Origin: Patiria pectinifera
Lineage: Eukaryota; Echinodermata; Asteroidea; Valvatida; Asterinidae
Direction of reading: 5' to 3'
Length of the DNA stretch: 64,000 bases
Assembly (NCBI GenBank): GCA_029964075.1
Contig: CM057141.1
Span: forward strand, 6,820,001-6,884,000
A program made the translations under genes and the position numbers. Shown in pieces: positions 24,401 to 44,912 of the stretch. Numbering within the stretch: position 1 is the stretch's first letter; every line of letters starts with the position of its first letter. Under the pieces are notes generated by a model, which did no database searches, was not told where the DNA came from, and saw only the letters and a program-made list of their open reading frames with translations.

Positions 24401-24895
24401 TGTTTGGTTCAAAATTGTGTACACGTCTTTATTTCAGCTTTTTAGGTAGGCCTAACACACGTTACAACTACCTTATGTGGGTCTTTTGCTTTCTATTTTT
24501 TTTTTGGCAAAAAGTAGTATATGATAAAATTAAAATGGTTTGAGGGTATATCTAAAAAAACAAAACACGTCGTTTCCATTCCTTGAAAATGTTTAAGTGA
24601 GATTATGACTTATATGATTTATAAATGACAGGTTATCATAAAAAAAATACAAATAATTACTAGTAGAAACAATGATGTAACATAAAAATGTACAAAAGCA
24701 AACTACAGACTATTCGTGCTAAGCCATTTTATCAGTAGAGTGCAGGATGTCAAGAGTTTGATTCTGGCCGCCACCTCCCGGCCCTACCCAACGAGCGAAT
24801 GCCCCTCCTTTTTAATGATTTAATTGGATACATTCAGTCACATGACTGATTTAAAAAAAACTTTAGTGGTTCCCCGACCAAAAGATTCTGACTAT
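21446..24895 (+). other. 3' UTR of the zinc-finger gene and following AT-rich spacer
   Basis: No further exon is seen after the TAA. The first AATAAA on the plus strand that I noticed is at 22570; others may lie further on, so the UTR end is not fixed. A more GC-rich patch at 22130-22420 has CCAAT-type words (22130, 22263) and CATAAAAGG (22396) that look promoter-like on the plus strand, but no gene follows closely. A 20-bp perfect palindrome lies at 24251. Confidence 0.5.
24251..24270. repeat. Perfect 20-bp palindrome GTCCCAACTGCAGTTGGGAC
   Basis: Self-complementary over 20 bp. Related half sites TCCCAACT occur at 24213 and 24292 and the inverse AGTTGGG at 24321, so it is part of a small cluster. 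Confidence 0.85.
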
Positions 24896-24917
24896 TACGT
24901 TAAGGAGAATACACGAG

Positions 24918-25615
24918 AAAGTGTGGATTCGTAATATAAGAATTCACGAGGCGCGAAGCGCCGAGTGAATTCGTAAATTAAGAATCCACACTTGCGAGTG
25001 TATTCTTCGACTTAAACCATTGCGTCAACGGAAGTATTGGAAAGAATGTTGCAACCTGACGCCACTTTTCTCTTCATATGTCATCTCAATTAAGGTCATT
25101 TCTTGCAAAAATGATGATAATACATGAATCTGGGACTGAGAAATGTTTCCAATTTTGTTGGGAAATGCTTGAAATGACTCTCCATAGACTTCGTTCACAA
25201 GCGCGGAAGTGGCGTCAGGTTGCAACATTTTTCCCTGGCGTGTTTAGCATGTGTATCGCCACACCCGTACAACCAAGCCATTGTGTGTGTATAGGCTCCT
25301 TGCGACAAAATGGATAGTTCAGACGACGATTTCTTTCTGACTAAAAGTAGTTTTTTGCAGTGACGGCGGCGAATGTGACAGCGAAGATGCACTGGTAATT
25401 TTCGGAAAGCAAATTTTCACGTAGACGGTCCTATTCAGGCTCATTATGGAGAACAATAATATTGTCCGACGTGTTCAAAGTGTGGATTCGTAATTCCGAA
25501 TCCACACTTTACTTAAGATTCGTCGTTCCGAATCCACACTTTGTGATCAGTGTAAGAGATTCGTAGATCCGAATCCACACTTTTAACAATAGTGTGACGT
25601 CATAGCAATGGTTTA
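24918..25615. mobile_element. Composite foldback region (GTGTGGATTCG and ACCATTGCGTCA elements)
   Basis: A palindrome at 24918-24990 pairs GTGTGGATTCGTAA with TTAAGAATCCACAC. A second foldback, 25013-25615, has ends TTAAACCATTGCGTCA and TGACGTCATAGCAATGGTTTAA. An inner hairpin pairs GTTGCAACCTGACGCCACTT (25049) with its inverse near 25206-25226. The word GAATCCACACTTT recurs three times at 25496-25583. No transposase is seen. Confidence 0.65.
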
Positions 25616-25631
25616 ATGCTAACGAACCTTA

Positions 25632-25967
25632 GGCCAAAAAAAAAAAAAGTCGGTCTCTGGTCAGCGCGCGCGTCGATTTTAAGCATGCGCGTCGATCTTT
25701 TTTTTTCCAAAATGTTCCGCGGTAGCTCCAACAGCGCCCTCTATTTCCGCACCTCCTCAATTTTTTTTTACCAAAGAGCACCAAGGAATGGGAAATTGCA
25801 CCAAGGCAAATTATGGAGGACACCAATGTACATGAGGACACCAAAAAAGCAAAATAGTACCCACCTTGTCTGTACAATCCAAGCTGAAGAAAAAAAAAAG
25901 CCGCGTGGCCGCGTCAATTCCGGAACTTTGGTCTGACCAGAGACCGAATATTTTTTTTTTTTTGGCC
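25632..25967. mobile_element. PIF/Harbinger-type MITE, family A copy 1, TSD TTA
   Basis: Termini are GGCCAAAAAAAAAA and TTTTTTTTTGGCC, continuing inward as GTCGGTCTCTGGTCAG and CTGACCAGAGACCGA. The flanks are TTA (25629-25631) and TTA (25968-25970). A 3-bp TWA duplication is the hallmark of the PIF/Harbinger superfamily. The body is shared with 59588-59932. Confidence 0.8.
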
Positions 25968-25970
25968 TTA

Positions 25971-26959
25971 GGTCAAGTATCCGTCGCGGCTAAAAATAAT
26001 ACATGATGCCCCTTTCCCAAAGCTCTGTTTCGTTTCAGGTTGGGCTTTAAATTATAATTAAAAGCTTTTAAAGTTGGTATATACGTGTTTTTTTCTTTCT
26101 TTTCCGAACGAAATTTAAAGGAATATAACGTCCTGTAACAAATAAATTTGCTTGTCTGTTTTTGCAGGCCTTTATACGGTTTTAAAAAGTGGTTTTAAAT
26201 GGCGCGCTGCTGTTCAGAAATTGCACACACTATTAAGAGCGTCCCGCTCTTAATTCAAAAGTTGAAATTAATTAATTGAGAACTTGTCGCTGGCCGATTT
26301 TGTTCTTGTGATGTCTCATTTGCAAGCCCATAACTAATGTAATGCTAGAAAATTATCAATTCAATTTGAAAATCTATTTTTCAAGGTGCCACACCCGAAA
26401 AGCACATATACACCAACTTTAATGTTCCGAACTTCCGATCAAATAAAAAAAAAATCACTTGCTTCATACAATCACAGTTTGATATTTCTGTAAGAAAACA
26501 TTGACTTATGTTGAGCTGGAATCTTCAAAGTTAGGGGCCCACAATAGCAGGCCAACCCGAAATGGAGACGACGCCGATTTTTGGAATAACCCTAGGTATT
26601 CCGTGTTCAGATTAAAAATAGTACATGACGCAGCAAAGCTCGTCCCTCGTTCTATCGATCCGAGTGCATACTTGATGCACAAAGTCATTGAATTGCAAGT
26701 TTTTATTTTAAATGCAAGCAATGAATATTAATTTTCAACTCATTTTTCGTTTAATTGTTAATAAGCATGACAGTGTAAATAAAACCTGTTTTGTACCCAA
26801 AAATACCTGGGCCCTATCTGAGAGTATCCACGAAATGTATTCGGCAAACTTCGGATATTTTCGGAAACGGGAGGAGAATAGTCAGAATCTTTTTGTCTGG
26901 GAATCATACTGAAAACAACCCAATCAGCTTCGCTTTTGGTTTTCATCGGATACATACAT
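25971..26959. other. Non-coding or undefined sequence, no supported gene
   Basis: Short frames on both strands over 26501-26731 lack recognisable similarity. The stretch at 26925-26940 repeats in diverged form part of the 3' end of the neighbouring minus-strand exon (CCCAATCAGCTTCGCT), a small local duplication. Confidence 0.4.
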
Positions 26960-28923
26960 TCAGTCACATGACTGATAAAATACCCAATCAGCTTCGCTGT
27001 ACTTCCAGGCCGATATCCCAACTTGTACCGTTTGGACCACGCGGCCGTGGAAGCTTCGTGCCTCCCACTCCATCAAAACCCTACCGTCTTTCGTGCCGTC
27101 TTCCACGCCGACTCGCACCACACCGGCCCCGTCGTACTGAACCCAGAAACCGCGGTATTCTTTGGCGCTGACCATGTCATTTTCGTAGTGTTCCACCTGA
27201 ACCTGTCGCCAGTTGCACGTCGGGAGAACAGTCCAACAGTCTCGAATTAAGCTTAGGGTGTTAAGTCGTGAACCAAGAACTGAAAAGAGGGTAATATAAT
27301 GGACAATTTCCTTTTGAAACTTGACCCCAAAATCAAAAATTTGCTGTTTTCCCCACTATTTTTTGTGTGAGAAAATAAAATCAAACTATATTTTGTAAAA
27401 TTGTAACATTTTATGATCGATTTTCCCTCAGATTTCAAAAATATATATATATTGGGGGGGGGGGGGTATTGACAATCAATTCAAAATTAGATAGGAAACG
27501 CTATTTATCTGCACTTTGGTTTATTTTAGGGCCTACATTACTGAGGAGGAGGAATTATCATCCTGCGCTGGCGCGAAATTATGGTCCATCCGAAATTTGC
27601 GGGATCACTCTTGTCTTTGTCTTGATAATTACTGCACCGGCACCCCTTCTCAGGGGTCACACGGGCAGGGCTAGTTGTGCGCATGGATTGGATGTTTTGC
27701 TGTTTGCTTGGTCGACTTGGTTTCTTCTTTTTCACACGGATTTTTCACTATTTTTCTCGTCAACTCGCGTTATTTCTCGTGTCAATTCTCACCTATCACA
27801 GCGAATATGGATTCGTCTGTACTGCCCTCTCCCAGTGCAATAATCGCGTTCTGCGCGGCGCGGACTATGAAATGAAAGTAGAAGGGCGTGGCTAGCTGCG
27901 AGAGGATGGGGGCGTTGGTGTAGGGCACACTGGGCCGTGTCTTGAAGAAGCAACCTGAGGAGGGAAACGGGGAAAAAACAATCGTTTTTCATTAGTTTTC
28001 GAGGGGGGGGGACGTCTGCAAACCTCTGAATAAAGGTTTTTGTTCACAAACAGATCCACTTTGCGAGCAGACTGGCTCCCGGTTCGTACATTATCGATAC
28101 TGATTGTGGGGCGGGAACTAGCCTACTCCGCGAAAACGAGAATTATTGTCTGGCAGCCAATAATTCGAAATTGTAAAGCAATAATTCAATAACTAAATGT
28201 GGGCTGGTTTGTTTCGGTCGATGTCTCATCCGAAGATGAATAACGTTTTGCTAGAAAAATAGAAAATTTGAAATTAAATCTATTTATTTCGGGAGGAAAC
28301 TTGAAAATAGCCCGAGGAGTGCATCTTAAAGGTGCTCGATAGTCCAATGTATAAGTTAAAAACCAAATGACGTATTACATAGGCCAAATTAAAGAAACGC
28401 GTACAAATACTTACAAATGTACTTACAAATGTATCCTGTCTAAAAAAAACCCCGAATTGTCTATTATAATTTGCTAACTCAAAACAAATAATTTTGATGT
28501 AGGAAAGGAAAAGAGTGGACCAGGATGTGGAGTCGGAATGCTTGACGAACTGAAATTATTTTATCGAGATTTTTCTGAGGGATTCTGAAGGTCTGAAAGT
28601 GCTTTAATGATCGTTTTTCCCCACGCCTGCTTCACTGTCAACATGCAAAATTGCGGTGCGGTCTCTTCAAAAGAATAAAATTGTTCTTTACTGGTTTTGT
28701 CACCAAATCTGCACTCCATGTTCCACCGGCAAGTTGCAATGAAAGCTGCGATGGCTTGTGCTCCGAGCTGGTCCGTTGTTGCGGTCGGTGATAGCGCCTG
28801 TACTCGGACACTGCAAGTCCGTACACCTGGGAGCATTGCAGACGAAAGTCCAACATTATATTGCACGAACAGCCACAGAATCACGGCGCACCTTGCGAGG
28901 ATGTCAACGTCAACGCGCGACAT
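26960..28923 (-). CDS. Putative secreted protein with FAMeT-like C-terminal domain (two-exon model)
   Basis: Exon 1 starts with ATG at 28923 and encodes a hydrophobic leader (CAVILWLFVQYNVGLSSA). A Cys-containing stretch follows (TCRWNMECRFGD ... APQFCMLT) that loosely recalls PAN-like pairs. Exon 2 runs from about 27251 to TGA at 26960: CNWRQVQVEHYEND, then EYRGFWVQYDGAGVVRVGVE and GISAWKYSEADWVF. This is the pattern of the second half of the farnesoic-acid-O-methyltransferase-like (Methyltransf_FA) domain. Joining a GTGGGG donor after 28625 to an AG acceptor before 27251 leaves an open frame of about 196 aa. The donor is weak; a GTGAAG donor after 28636 does not fit this acceptor's phase, so another exon may be missing. 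These domains occur in secreted invertebrate proteins and are not proven enzymes. Confidence 0.42.
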
Positions 28924-29285
28924 GGCGTAAGATTCAGACTAAAAGGAGTGCAGCTTCTTGTTATACTCCAAACCACGGAGCTAATTTTATAGCTCCAGCA
29001 CTCGTCCTTCAGATGAGCTAAAAATAAAAAATCCACTCTTCTTGATTTGACCGATAGCGAAGCGAGACCGTGATCGAACCAACCATTATTTTGCCAGCGT
29101 GATGATGTTCATGGCCAACTGATTTTATTGTTTCATTTCCGCTCTTGGTCCTTGGTACGGTTTGTCGAATTGCAAGAATGAGTGTTAATTATTCCAATAA
29201 AAGACGAGTTTGGTGCACTGCGCATGACAGTGACGTACGGGGGAGGGGGGGGGGAGGCTGTCTCCTTTCCCCCCTAACCGCTCAC

Positions 29286-29789
29286 TTAAAGGGGGTATAC
29301 AACATTTGCAAACATCGAAATACCTTAATAGGATGTTGGTAAATGACAGTCTAAAGCATCCTGTAAAATTATGGCACCTGGTGTGAAGTCATTCTCAAGA
29401 AAATAGTATTTTTGTATAAATTTCCAACAGTGGTCGGCCGACCACCGCTGGAAAAACCTCACTATTTTTCAACTACTGCTCCAAATGTACCTTTTTTCAG
29501 TCCAAATTGTGTTTGCTATTGGTTACATGTTCATGAATGGGTGCAGGCAGGCCAGCTAGACTGGTTTCCTTACCTTACAATTTTCCAGCATCTATAAATT
29601 GATCCATTTCATCTTAAGTGGAGTCAGGGAACCAGACTATTTGAACATTTTTGTTTTTCTTGGTTTTTCCAGCATTTTCGAACACAAAACTTCAAACATG
29701 TCAGTGTAACAATATTTGATCTATTATGCTGACACCTCAAATAGTTCTGAAAATTACAGCAAAAGCCAATGCTGTACATTCCCTTTAAG
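29286..29789. mobile_element. MITE family C, copy 1
   Basis: Ends are TTAAAGGGGGTATACAACAT and the inverse GCTGTACATTCCCTTTAA, with an internal palindrome GGTCGGCCGACC. The body word GACAGTCTAAAGCATCCTGT is shared with the copies near 34095, 44274, 49793, 51770 and 53010. Confidence 0.8.
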
Positions 29790-30279
29790 GAGAAAGCAAA
29801 CATATAAGCTTTCTATTGTTTAAAACCCATCGATTTCCCCCAAGAAAATGAGCCCCCGATGCCTCCCCCTGTAAATTAAACCCTAGTAACGTCAACGGTT
29901 ATGGTTTGACGGTAACAAATTATTTGTAGCATGCACCAACTGCTTAATTTCAATTGTCTCTTGATCTTGTACATGTATTGATTTTTTGTGAGTACCTGTA
30001 TTTTTTCTTGATTGCCGCCTCATCAAAACAATGGTGGTATTAACGAACAATGGTTGTACGTGCGAGATGCGAGTAAATATGGCACCTACGAGGAGACGAA
30101 AACAATGCTTCCCTCACCGTTGCTGCAGGCTACCCATGCTTATCAACTTTTTTTTTCTCACAACAATTTTTCACCTTGTGTGTTTATTCAAACGGAAAAT
30201 TGTATTTTTGGACGTTTTCAGCCCTCCTGAGTATAAGTGCTTTTATTTGGGTTTTAAATTGCAGTAGTTTTAGTGCAAG

Positions 30280-30840
30280 TAAAGAGCCCATGCAATGTTA
30301 TTTTTTAATGCAATCCTTGAAAATGCACTTGTGTGTCCCATTTAATCTTATTTTCATTTTGCCATTTTGAAGGGTATTTTGGTGCCTTTTTGGTTTTTAT
30401 GCTAATGCAAAGTTCCATATTCATGAACAAAAGTGTGATGTCATTTCAGGCGGTAACCGCAATGTTACAACTATAGTTTCAGCATAGAATTGTGTATATA
30501 TCACTGTCGTAAACTTTCTTCTTCTAGTGATTCGTTGTTGTGTCAGTACATGGCAGTAAGCCAATGGGAAAACTTTTCTCACAAATGTTTTCAATGAGCA
30601 AAGTTTTGGGTTCACAATTTGAACAGAAAACACCGGAAATGAAAAGTGTCTTCCTGAAATGACATCACAGCAAAAATGCCCTCAGTTGTCTGGAAAAGCA
30701 TGGAATTTTGTAAAAATGCTTAAAGAAGAGCACTTTTCAGTATACCAAAAAAGGGATGCCAAATAGTTTCCATACATTTAAGAGGATTAGAGAGTTGCAC
30801 AAATATGTTCATAAGAAATATTCACTTCGTGGCCCTTTAA
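30280..30840. mobile_element. Dispersed repeat family D, copy 1
   Basis: Shares long diverged identity with 35148-35643, for example GGGTATTTTGGTGCCTTTTT, TGATGTCATTTCAGGC, ATCAGTACATGGCAGTAAGC-like words and CCTGAAATGACATCACAGCA. Possible short terminal repeats are TAAAGAGCC and GGCCCTTTA. Probably a non-autonomous DNA element. Confidence 0.65.
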
Positions 30841-31094
30841 TCCGGCTTTGCAGCAGATCCAGATGTTCCATTCCCAGAATATTGAATGCACTTGAAACCA
30901 ATAATCCTTCCTTTGAATGATTAACATTTATCTGAATATTTTGCGAATTATACCATTAGGTTAGATAATAGATCGACGTAGGCGTGCAAGGTGCTATACA
31001 ATCTGTCTAAAACAGGTGAAATTCTTACTGAAAATTAGTGGGACTGGAACCAATAGTTTCTGCGAAAGGTTGTTGATGTTTTGCACAGGACACA

Positions 31095-39947
<8,853 letters not shown>

Positions 39948-40497
39948 TTTGAGTTAAATGCGATGTCATGGAAATAGGAATGGGAAGGCATACAACTTGG
40001 ATAAATGTACCAATCAAGTGTCGGATCAAGGATTTAAAAACAAGTCCAGGATTATTTTCAAGTGGGAGGTTGATCCCAGAGCTAGGCGATGCAGTAAACG
40101 CATTGAGAGCACTGAAAGAATTCATCGAGATTTGCAATATTGAGTGATGACGTCAGTCAGGGAATTTGAGAAAATTGAGTATAATTATTAAAAACGGTCC
40201 GTCAGAAGGAGGATGGCCACCCAAACCATCAAAGATCGGACACTTTCGTCAAAGTGCCATTTACTTATAAATAACGAAACTCAAATAAAGTAACAAGATG
40301 AAGTAATACAGATTTCACTCTCTTGCGTGATTTTTTAACCATTTACGTTCTAAGCATGAACAGGATAAAACAACTGACATTGAATTGACTGTGAACTACA
40401 ACTAAGATGCGTACGTGTCATTTCCCCTAATATTCCCCTAATTTAAACCGTCTACGTATTCTAAAAATTACTCTTAATTTATACCAAAACCAACATT
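39948..40497. other. Short intergenic gap between convergent genes (both 3' UTRs)
   Basis: Only 550 bp separate the protease stop and the UGT stop, so the two 3' UTRs may overlap. No other feature is seen. Confidence 0.5.
40284..40289 (+). other. Polyadenylation signal AATAAA of the protease gene
   Basis: The first AATAAA on the plus strand that I noticed after the TAG stop, 337 bp downstream. It would end the transcript shortly before the convergent UGT stop codon. Confidence 0.5.
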
Positions 40498-43400
40498 TTA
40501 AGAAGTTTTGACTTTGTCGCCAGATTCCTGGGCTTTACAGCACAGCATCCAGTAAGCCCACACTGTAGCAGCAAACGTGAAAATCATTATGCCAACACCA
40601 ACGTAGATGACGTCCAACATATAATACTGCACGGTAGTCAGTGTACCCGCTGTAGATCGGAGGTAGGCACCCCCGTGTAGCATGGCGTGTTCTACCCAAT
40701 GGCCGGCTACCTCCACCGGGGGTGCCACGTTGTGTTTCATGATGCCTGATATTCTTTTGGCGTTTGCCGCGTAACTGTGTAAAGGATTTATAAAAGAATA
40801 CATAACAGAAATTCTTGAATAGAATCTGTAAGCATTGTTTAGAAAGTCTTAAGTGTAAGCCTACTTTCAGTCTTAGTTATGTCAGCAGCTGAACTGCTGT
40901 TGAGAGGAACACTTTTTAAATGGAACCTTTTTAAATGGAATGTTATTAAGGCGTTCCAGAATAACGCTTTTGTATAGGGGCTCGTCCTATACACGCATGC
41001 ACGAAACGGCTCGTTTGCATTTAGAAAATGGTTTGAAAGAAAGTAACGTTTTAAGTAGAACGTTCAAATATATATATATTTATATATACAAAATAGACTC
41101 ATCATTTCGACAAGATTTTTGTAAAAAAAATGCCCAGGGTTCGATGCGTACATCGGTCAGCATCTGCGAATAAAAGTAAACACCAGCTTGTCTCGTTCTC
41201 TTCAGTTTCGTTATTACTTTTTCATTCAAGTCGAATTACGGAATTAGCTGAATATACTCACCTCTCGTTGTTGAGAACGCGGACGGCTGTTTGGTGTAGC
41301 TTGTCTTCTGATAACTCCGGCAAGTTGACGGTCTCTGCCATGCCCCGCGTCTGGAGGCGAGCGGCACATTCAAAGTGTTCACCAAACAGTGGTATAGTCA
41401 CAACAGGTACCCCGTGATACATGGCCTCTAGCATGCCGTTGATGCCCCCATGGTAAATCAACAGCCTTGTCTTAGGGTGACCTAATAAGGAATGATTAAA
41501 AAAAATACGAAGGTTTTTTTTATATATAAATGAAAAAGAACATAGTTTTATCAACCGAAAAAAGACGCTGAAAACAATATGGGTACATGTCGATATTAAT
41601 TCGTCTATAAATTGTAGCGTATATGAAATTTTTGGTAATTTTCACCCGAAAGGCATGCATAATAGCGAAGGTGCCAGTCTATTTCAAACACTCAGGCCTC
41701 ACTTCCAGCTGTATAGGGCCTATAGCGCTTCGATTCGTGGTATGGTACCCCGAGCCCTACGATCCTTATTTTGAGCATGATTTATATTATAGCCCCCAGC
41801 CAAAAAAATAATGGTTATTTACTTAGTTTCACTCTGATTTCATAGATTTTCACAATTTTTCACCCACCGAGAACATCATTCTGAGATAGCCACGACACCA
41901 ACTTGGTGTTCCCTCCCAGACTCTTCGGTGGTTTCCCGGGGTACCTCCATAGCACATGCTGCGGTAGCCTCGACAGGGCACCAGCTATCGTGTCCGCCAT
42001 TTCTTCACTCATGACGTCAACCACGGAACCCAATGAGAAGATTACGACGCCATGTTTTCCAGATCCTTCGAAGAATTCCTCCAGCTCCTGCAGGCATTAA
42101 TGTAGTAACGTAAATGAAGTAACATTAATACGATCTTAAGCGTTTAACTTCCATTTCTGGGTCACCGGTTTGATAAAAATCATGTATCAGTACTCTGATC
42201 TATAAAGTGCCTGCCATTAATTATTTACAAAATGTCAAAAACGTTGGATCGCTTTTTATTACGAAGAGCCAAGTTCGCGAAAAGATAGCACGAGTTTAGC
42301 GGCAGTTTTCAGCTCTAAAATGCTGTTGTTTGACAAAAACGGGGCCCAAATAAGATATATATTTTACGGTCCTTATACAGAATGATAGTCGGAAAATTCT
42401 AAACCGATTAAATTAATTACGCTTGACAAAAATACAACCAGTAGCATACAGTTTACAAGACATTGTCAGTCATAGACGATATGCAATTAGTTCAATTTTT
42501 TCGAATTTTCAAAGAATATTGCCCCGTTACATTATATTAATGTTTGCATTAATATTGGAGACACTGCATATATACGGAGTCATAACTTCGTGTAAGTGTC
42601 GCGCTTGTGTTCAGAAACGCATTTGTCTGTTATGGTACTTATACTGCACTGCGTGTGCATTAGACGCACAGACATTATCATCTTAACTTAAAGATGGACC
42701 TGAATTGTAAATCAAAAGACGGAGAAAGTTTTACCACCAGCAACAAACTCTGAACTTTGAGCGCCTTTGGCGTGCCCTTTTTAGTGATAAACTGTTCAGA
42801 TATTTCTTTCAATTAATTGTGCTTACAATATCAACAATTTGGATTAACGAATGGAATGAATATGTTACCTTGCTGAGTGGTTGGGGTTCCTCGGCTGATA
42901 ACCCACCCAGCATGATCGCATTTGGTGTGATCGCCCTGGAATATTCCATTGCGAAGTGCGTATTAGCCAGCCACAACTCCGCACTGCGTATGGTATCCCT
43001 CATGTTGAGGTCCGTACGGATGTTGTGCCGTATCTTCAGCGCATCGTACGGCCCCAACATGGGCCGATCCATCAAGACAGACATCGCAAGCCACGTCACT
43101 GCGTTCCGGAACCGCTGCCAGAACGTCATGGAGTCCGAGTATCCGCTCATGCAGAGCGGCACATAGGCGGGGTTGGTCGGGATGTCGTACCAGCGGTCGT
43201 GCAGGCCCGGAGTCAATGATGCGGCAGTGATGATGACGAATCGTAGAGATAGCTTCTGAGCTACCAGAGCCATGCAAGGGTTGATGAAGTCAAGGGTCAT
43301 GAGGTCAAACTGAGAGCCCTTCAGCCGCTCCATCAATTCCTCATCGCTAAGGAGAACATTGCACTCGAAGGAAAGATACTTGGACATGGGTTTGGTGGGT

Positions 43401-43801
43401 TTCAGCTCCTCCTGTTTGTCCTCTTCTGACTTCCATCCCAGCAATCTCCTTATCAGCAACTTCGCATACCCCTCCTGGCTCTGATAACTGCTGTTCAAGT
43501 TGAGCGACTCCAGAGCGAACGCATCCCTCATCTTCACCACGTCTTGAGGAGTGTACGGCGAGTTGTAGACCTGGAACTCGAACCAGTCGACATCGCTGCT
43601 GTTGAGGCGATGTATGTATGAAGAACTGAGGAGGAAAGTTACTTGGTGGCCTCGACGGACAAGCTCCCGTCCGATCTTGGCGCTGAAAATGTAGTGAGTC
43701 TGATCAACGCCGGCAGACATGAGGATCTTACCGGCAAACACGCTGCAAATTTGGAAGAAAACTCCAGTCAGGACTACTACTGCTCGAGATCGACCCGCCA
43801 T
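40498..43801 (-). CDS. UDP-glycosyltransferase (UGT family), ER membrane enzyme
   Basis: Four exons on the minus strand: 43801-42869, 42087-41868, 41481-41262 and 40774-40498, giving a 549-aa frame. I chose the start MAGRSRAVVV because the signal peptide (VVVLTGVFFQICSVFAG) follows at once; an in-frame Met 20 codons earlier is the alternative. The N-terminal acceptor domain keeps the catalytic His36 (GVDQTHYIF) and Asp171 (LMTLDF). The donor domain reads ELEEFFEGSG ... VIFSLGS and carries the UGT signature across the exon 2/3 junction (LVSWLSQNDVLGHPKTRLLI, YHGGINGMLEAMYHGVPVV). The C-terminus has one membrane helix (YVGVGIMIFTFAATVWAYW) and a short cytosolic tail. Such enzymes move sugar from UDP-sugar to small lipophilic acceptors in the ER lumen. 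The usual Asp-Gln sugar pair is Glu-His here. The acceptor cannot be told from sequence. Confidence 0.93.
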
Positions 43802-44273
43802 TGCTGCACCGTGAATCCAAATGGTAAATGCGCCTCTATAGACTGAAATACCAACCAGCATCTTTTTAGCTTTCGTGAGCTTAAATCATGGTAATGCATG
43901 CCTGCACAAATCAATCCACCACATGCAGTCAGTTTTATTTTTACTGGTAGCTAACAAGCTGTTCTTCGCTTTTATGTACCGAGTACTGCCGAGTACCTAG
44001 GTTGCTGAGTTCGAGTACGAGTATTTGTGCTTCCGAGTACAAGAACAGGTCTCCGAGTACGAGTACTTGAACGTCCGAGTACAAGTACGAGTACTTGTAT
44101 TCCAAGTATGAGTACTTGTATTTCTGAATACGGCACCGGGTATATTGTGCTTGAAGCCTAAAATTATGTGTACTGTTAATCACTTGTGATAGGGTTTTTC
44201 TTTGTATTGCAAATTACGAACCCTACCACAAGTGATAAAGCTTTTTCAATTTTTTTTAAAGTTGACATGTTTT
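43802..44273. other. UGT upstream region with degenerate GAGTAC repeat
   Basis: The UGT promoter should lie here, on the minus strand. At 43978-44140 an irregular array of (C/T)GAGTAC(A/G)AGTA units is seen. No TATA box was recognised with confidence. Confidence 0.45.
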
Positions 44274-44912
44274 TTTAAAGGGAAAATACAACATTTGCAA
44301 ACATATGAAAATCAAACTACCAAGTTGTAACGAAATACCTTACTAGGATGTTGGTAAATGACAGTCTAAAGCATCCTGTAAAATGATGAAACCTGGTGTG
44401 AAGTCATTTTGAAGAAACTGGTATTTTTGTATAAAATTCCGACGGTGGTCGGCCGACCACTGTTGGAAAAACCTAACTTATTTTCAACTACTGCTCCAAC
44501 TTTGCCATTTTTGAAGAAACTGGTATTTTTGTATAAAATTCCAACGGTGGTCGGCCGACCACTGTTGGAAAAACCTAACTTATTTTCAACTACTGCTCCA
44601 ACTTTGCCATTTTTTTTCAGTGCAAATTGTGTTTGCTATTGGTTACATGTTCATGAACGGCTGCAGGCCAGCTATACTGGTTCCCTTATCTTACAGTTTT
44701 CCGGCATCTTTAAATCGATACATTTTTACCTTTAGTGGAGCCAAGGAACCAGACTACGTTAAAATATTTATTTTTCTTGGTTTTTTCAAGCATTTTTTTT
44801 ACACAAACCTTCAAACATGTCAGTGTAACAATATTTGATCTATGATACTAACCCCTCAAATAATTCATTTCTGAAAATTACAGGAAAAGCAATCATGTAC
44901 ATTCCCTTTAAA
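44274..44912. mobile_element. MITE family C, copy 3, with an internal duplication
   Basis: Ends are TTAAAGGGAAAATACAACAT and CATGTACATTCCCTTTAA. A segment of about 107 bp containing GGTCGGCCGACCACTGTTGG is present twice (near 44410-44513 and 44515-44620), so this copy is longer than its relatives. Confidence 0.8.

Larger units (their letters stand above)
28924..31094. other. Intergenic spacer between divergent genes, holding two repeats
   Basis: It lies between the minus-strand secreted-protein model and the plus-strand protease. It contains one family C MITE (29286-29789) and one family D repeat (30280-30840). The rest is AT-rich with no exon seen. Confidence 0.5.

Noticed and set aside
25310-25360. 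ATG reading MDSSDDDFFLTKSSFLQ before a stop, like a protein N-terminus
   Set aside because: It lies inside a foldback element and cannot be extended through a credible splice site. It may be a captured fragment but is not supported as a gene.
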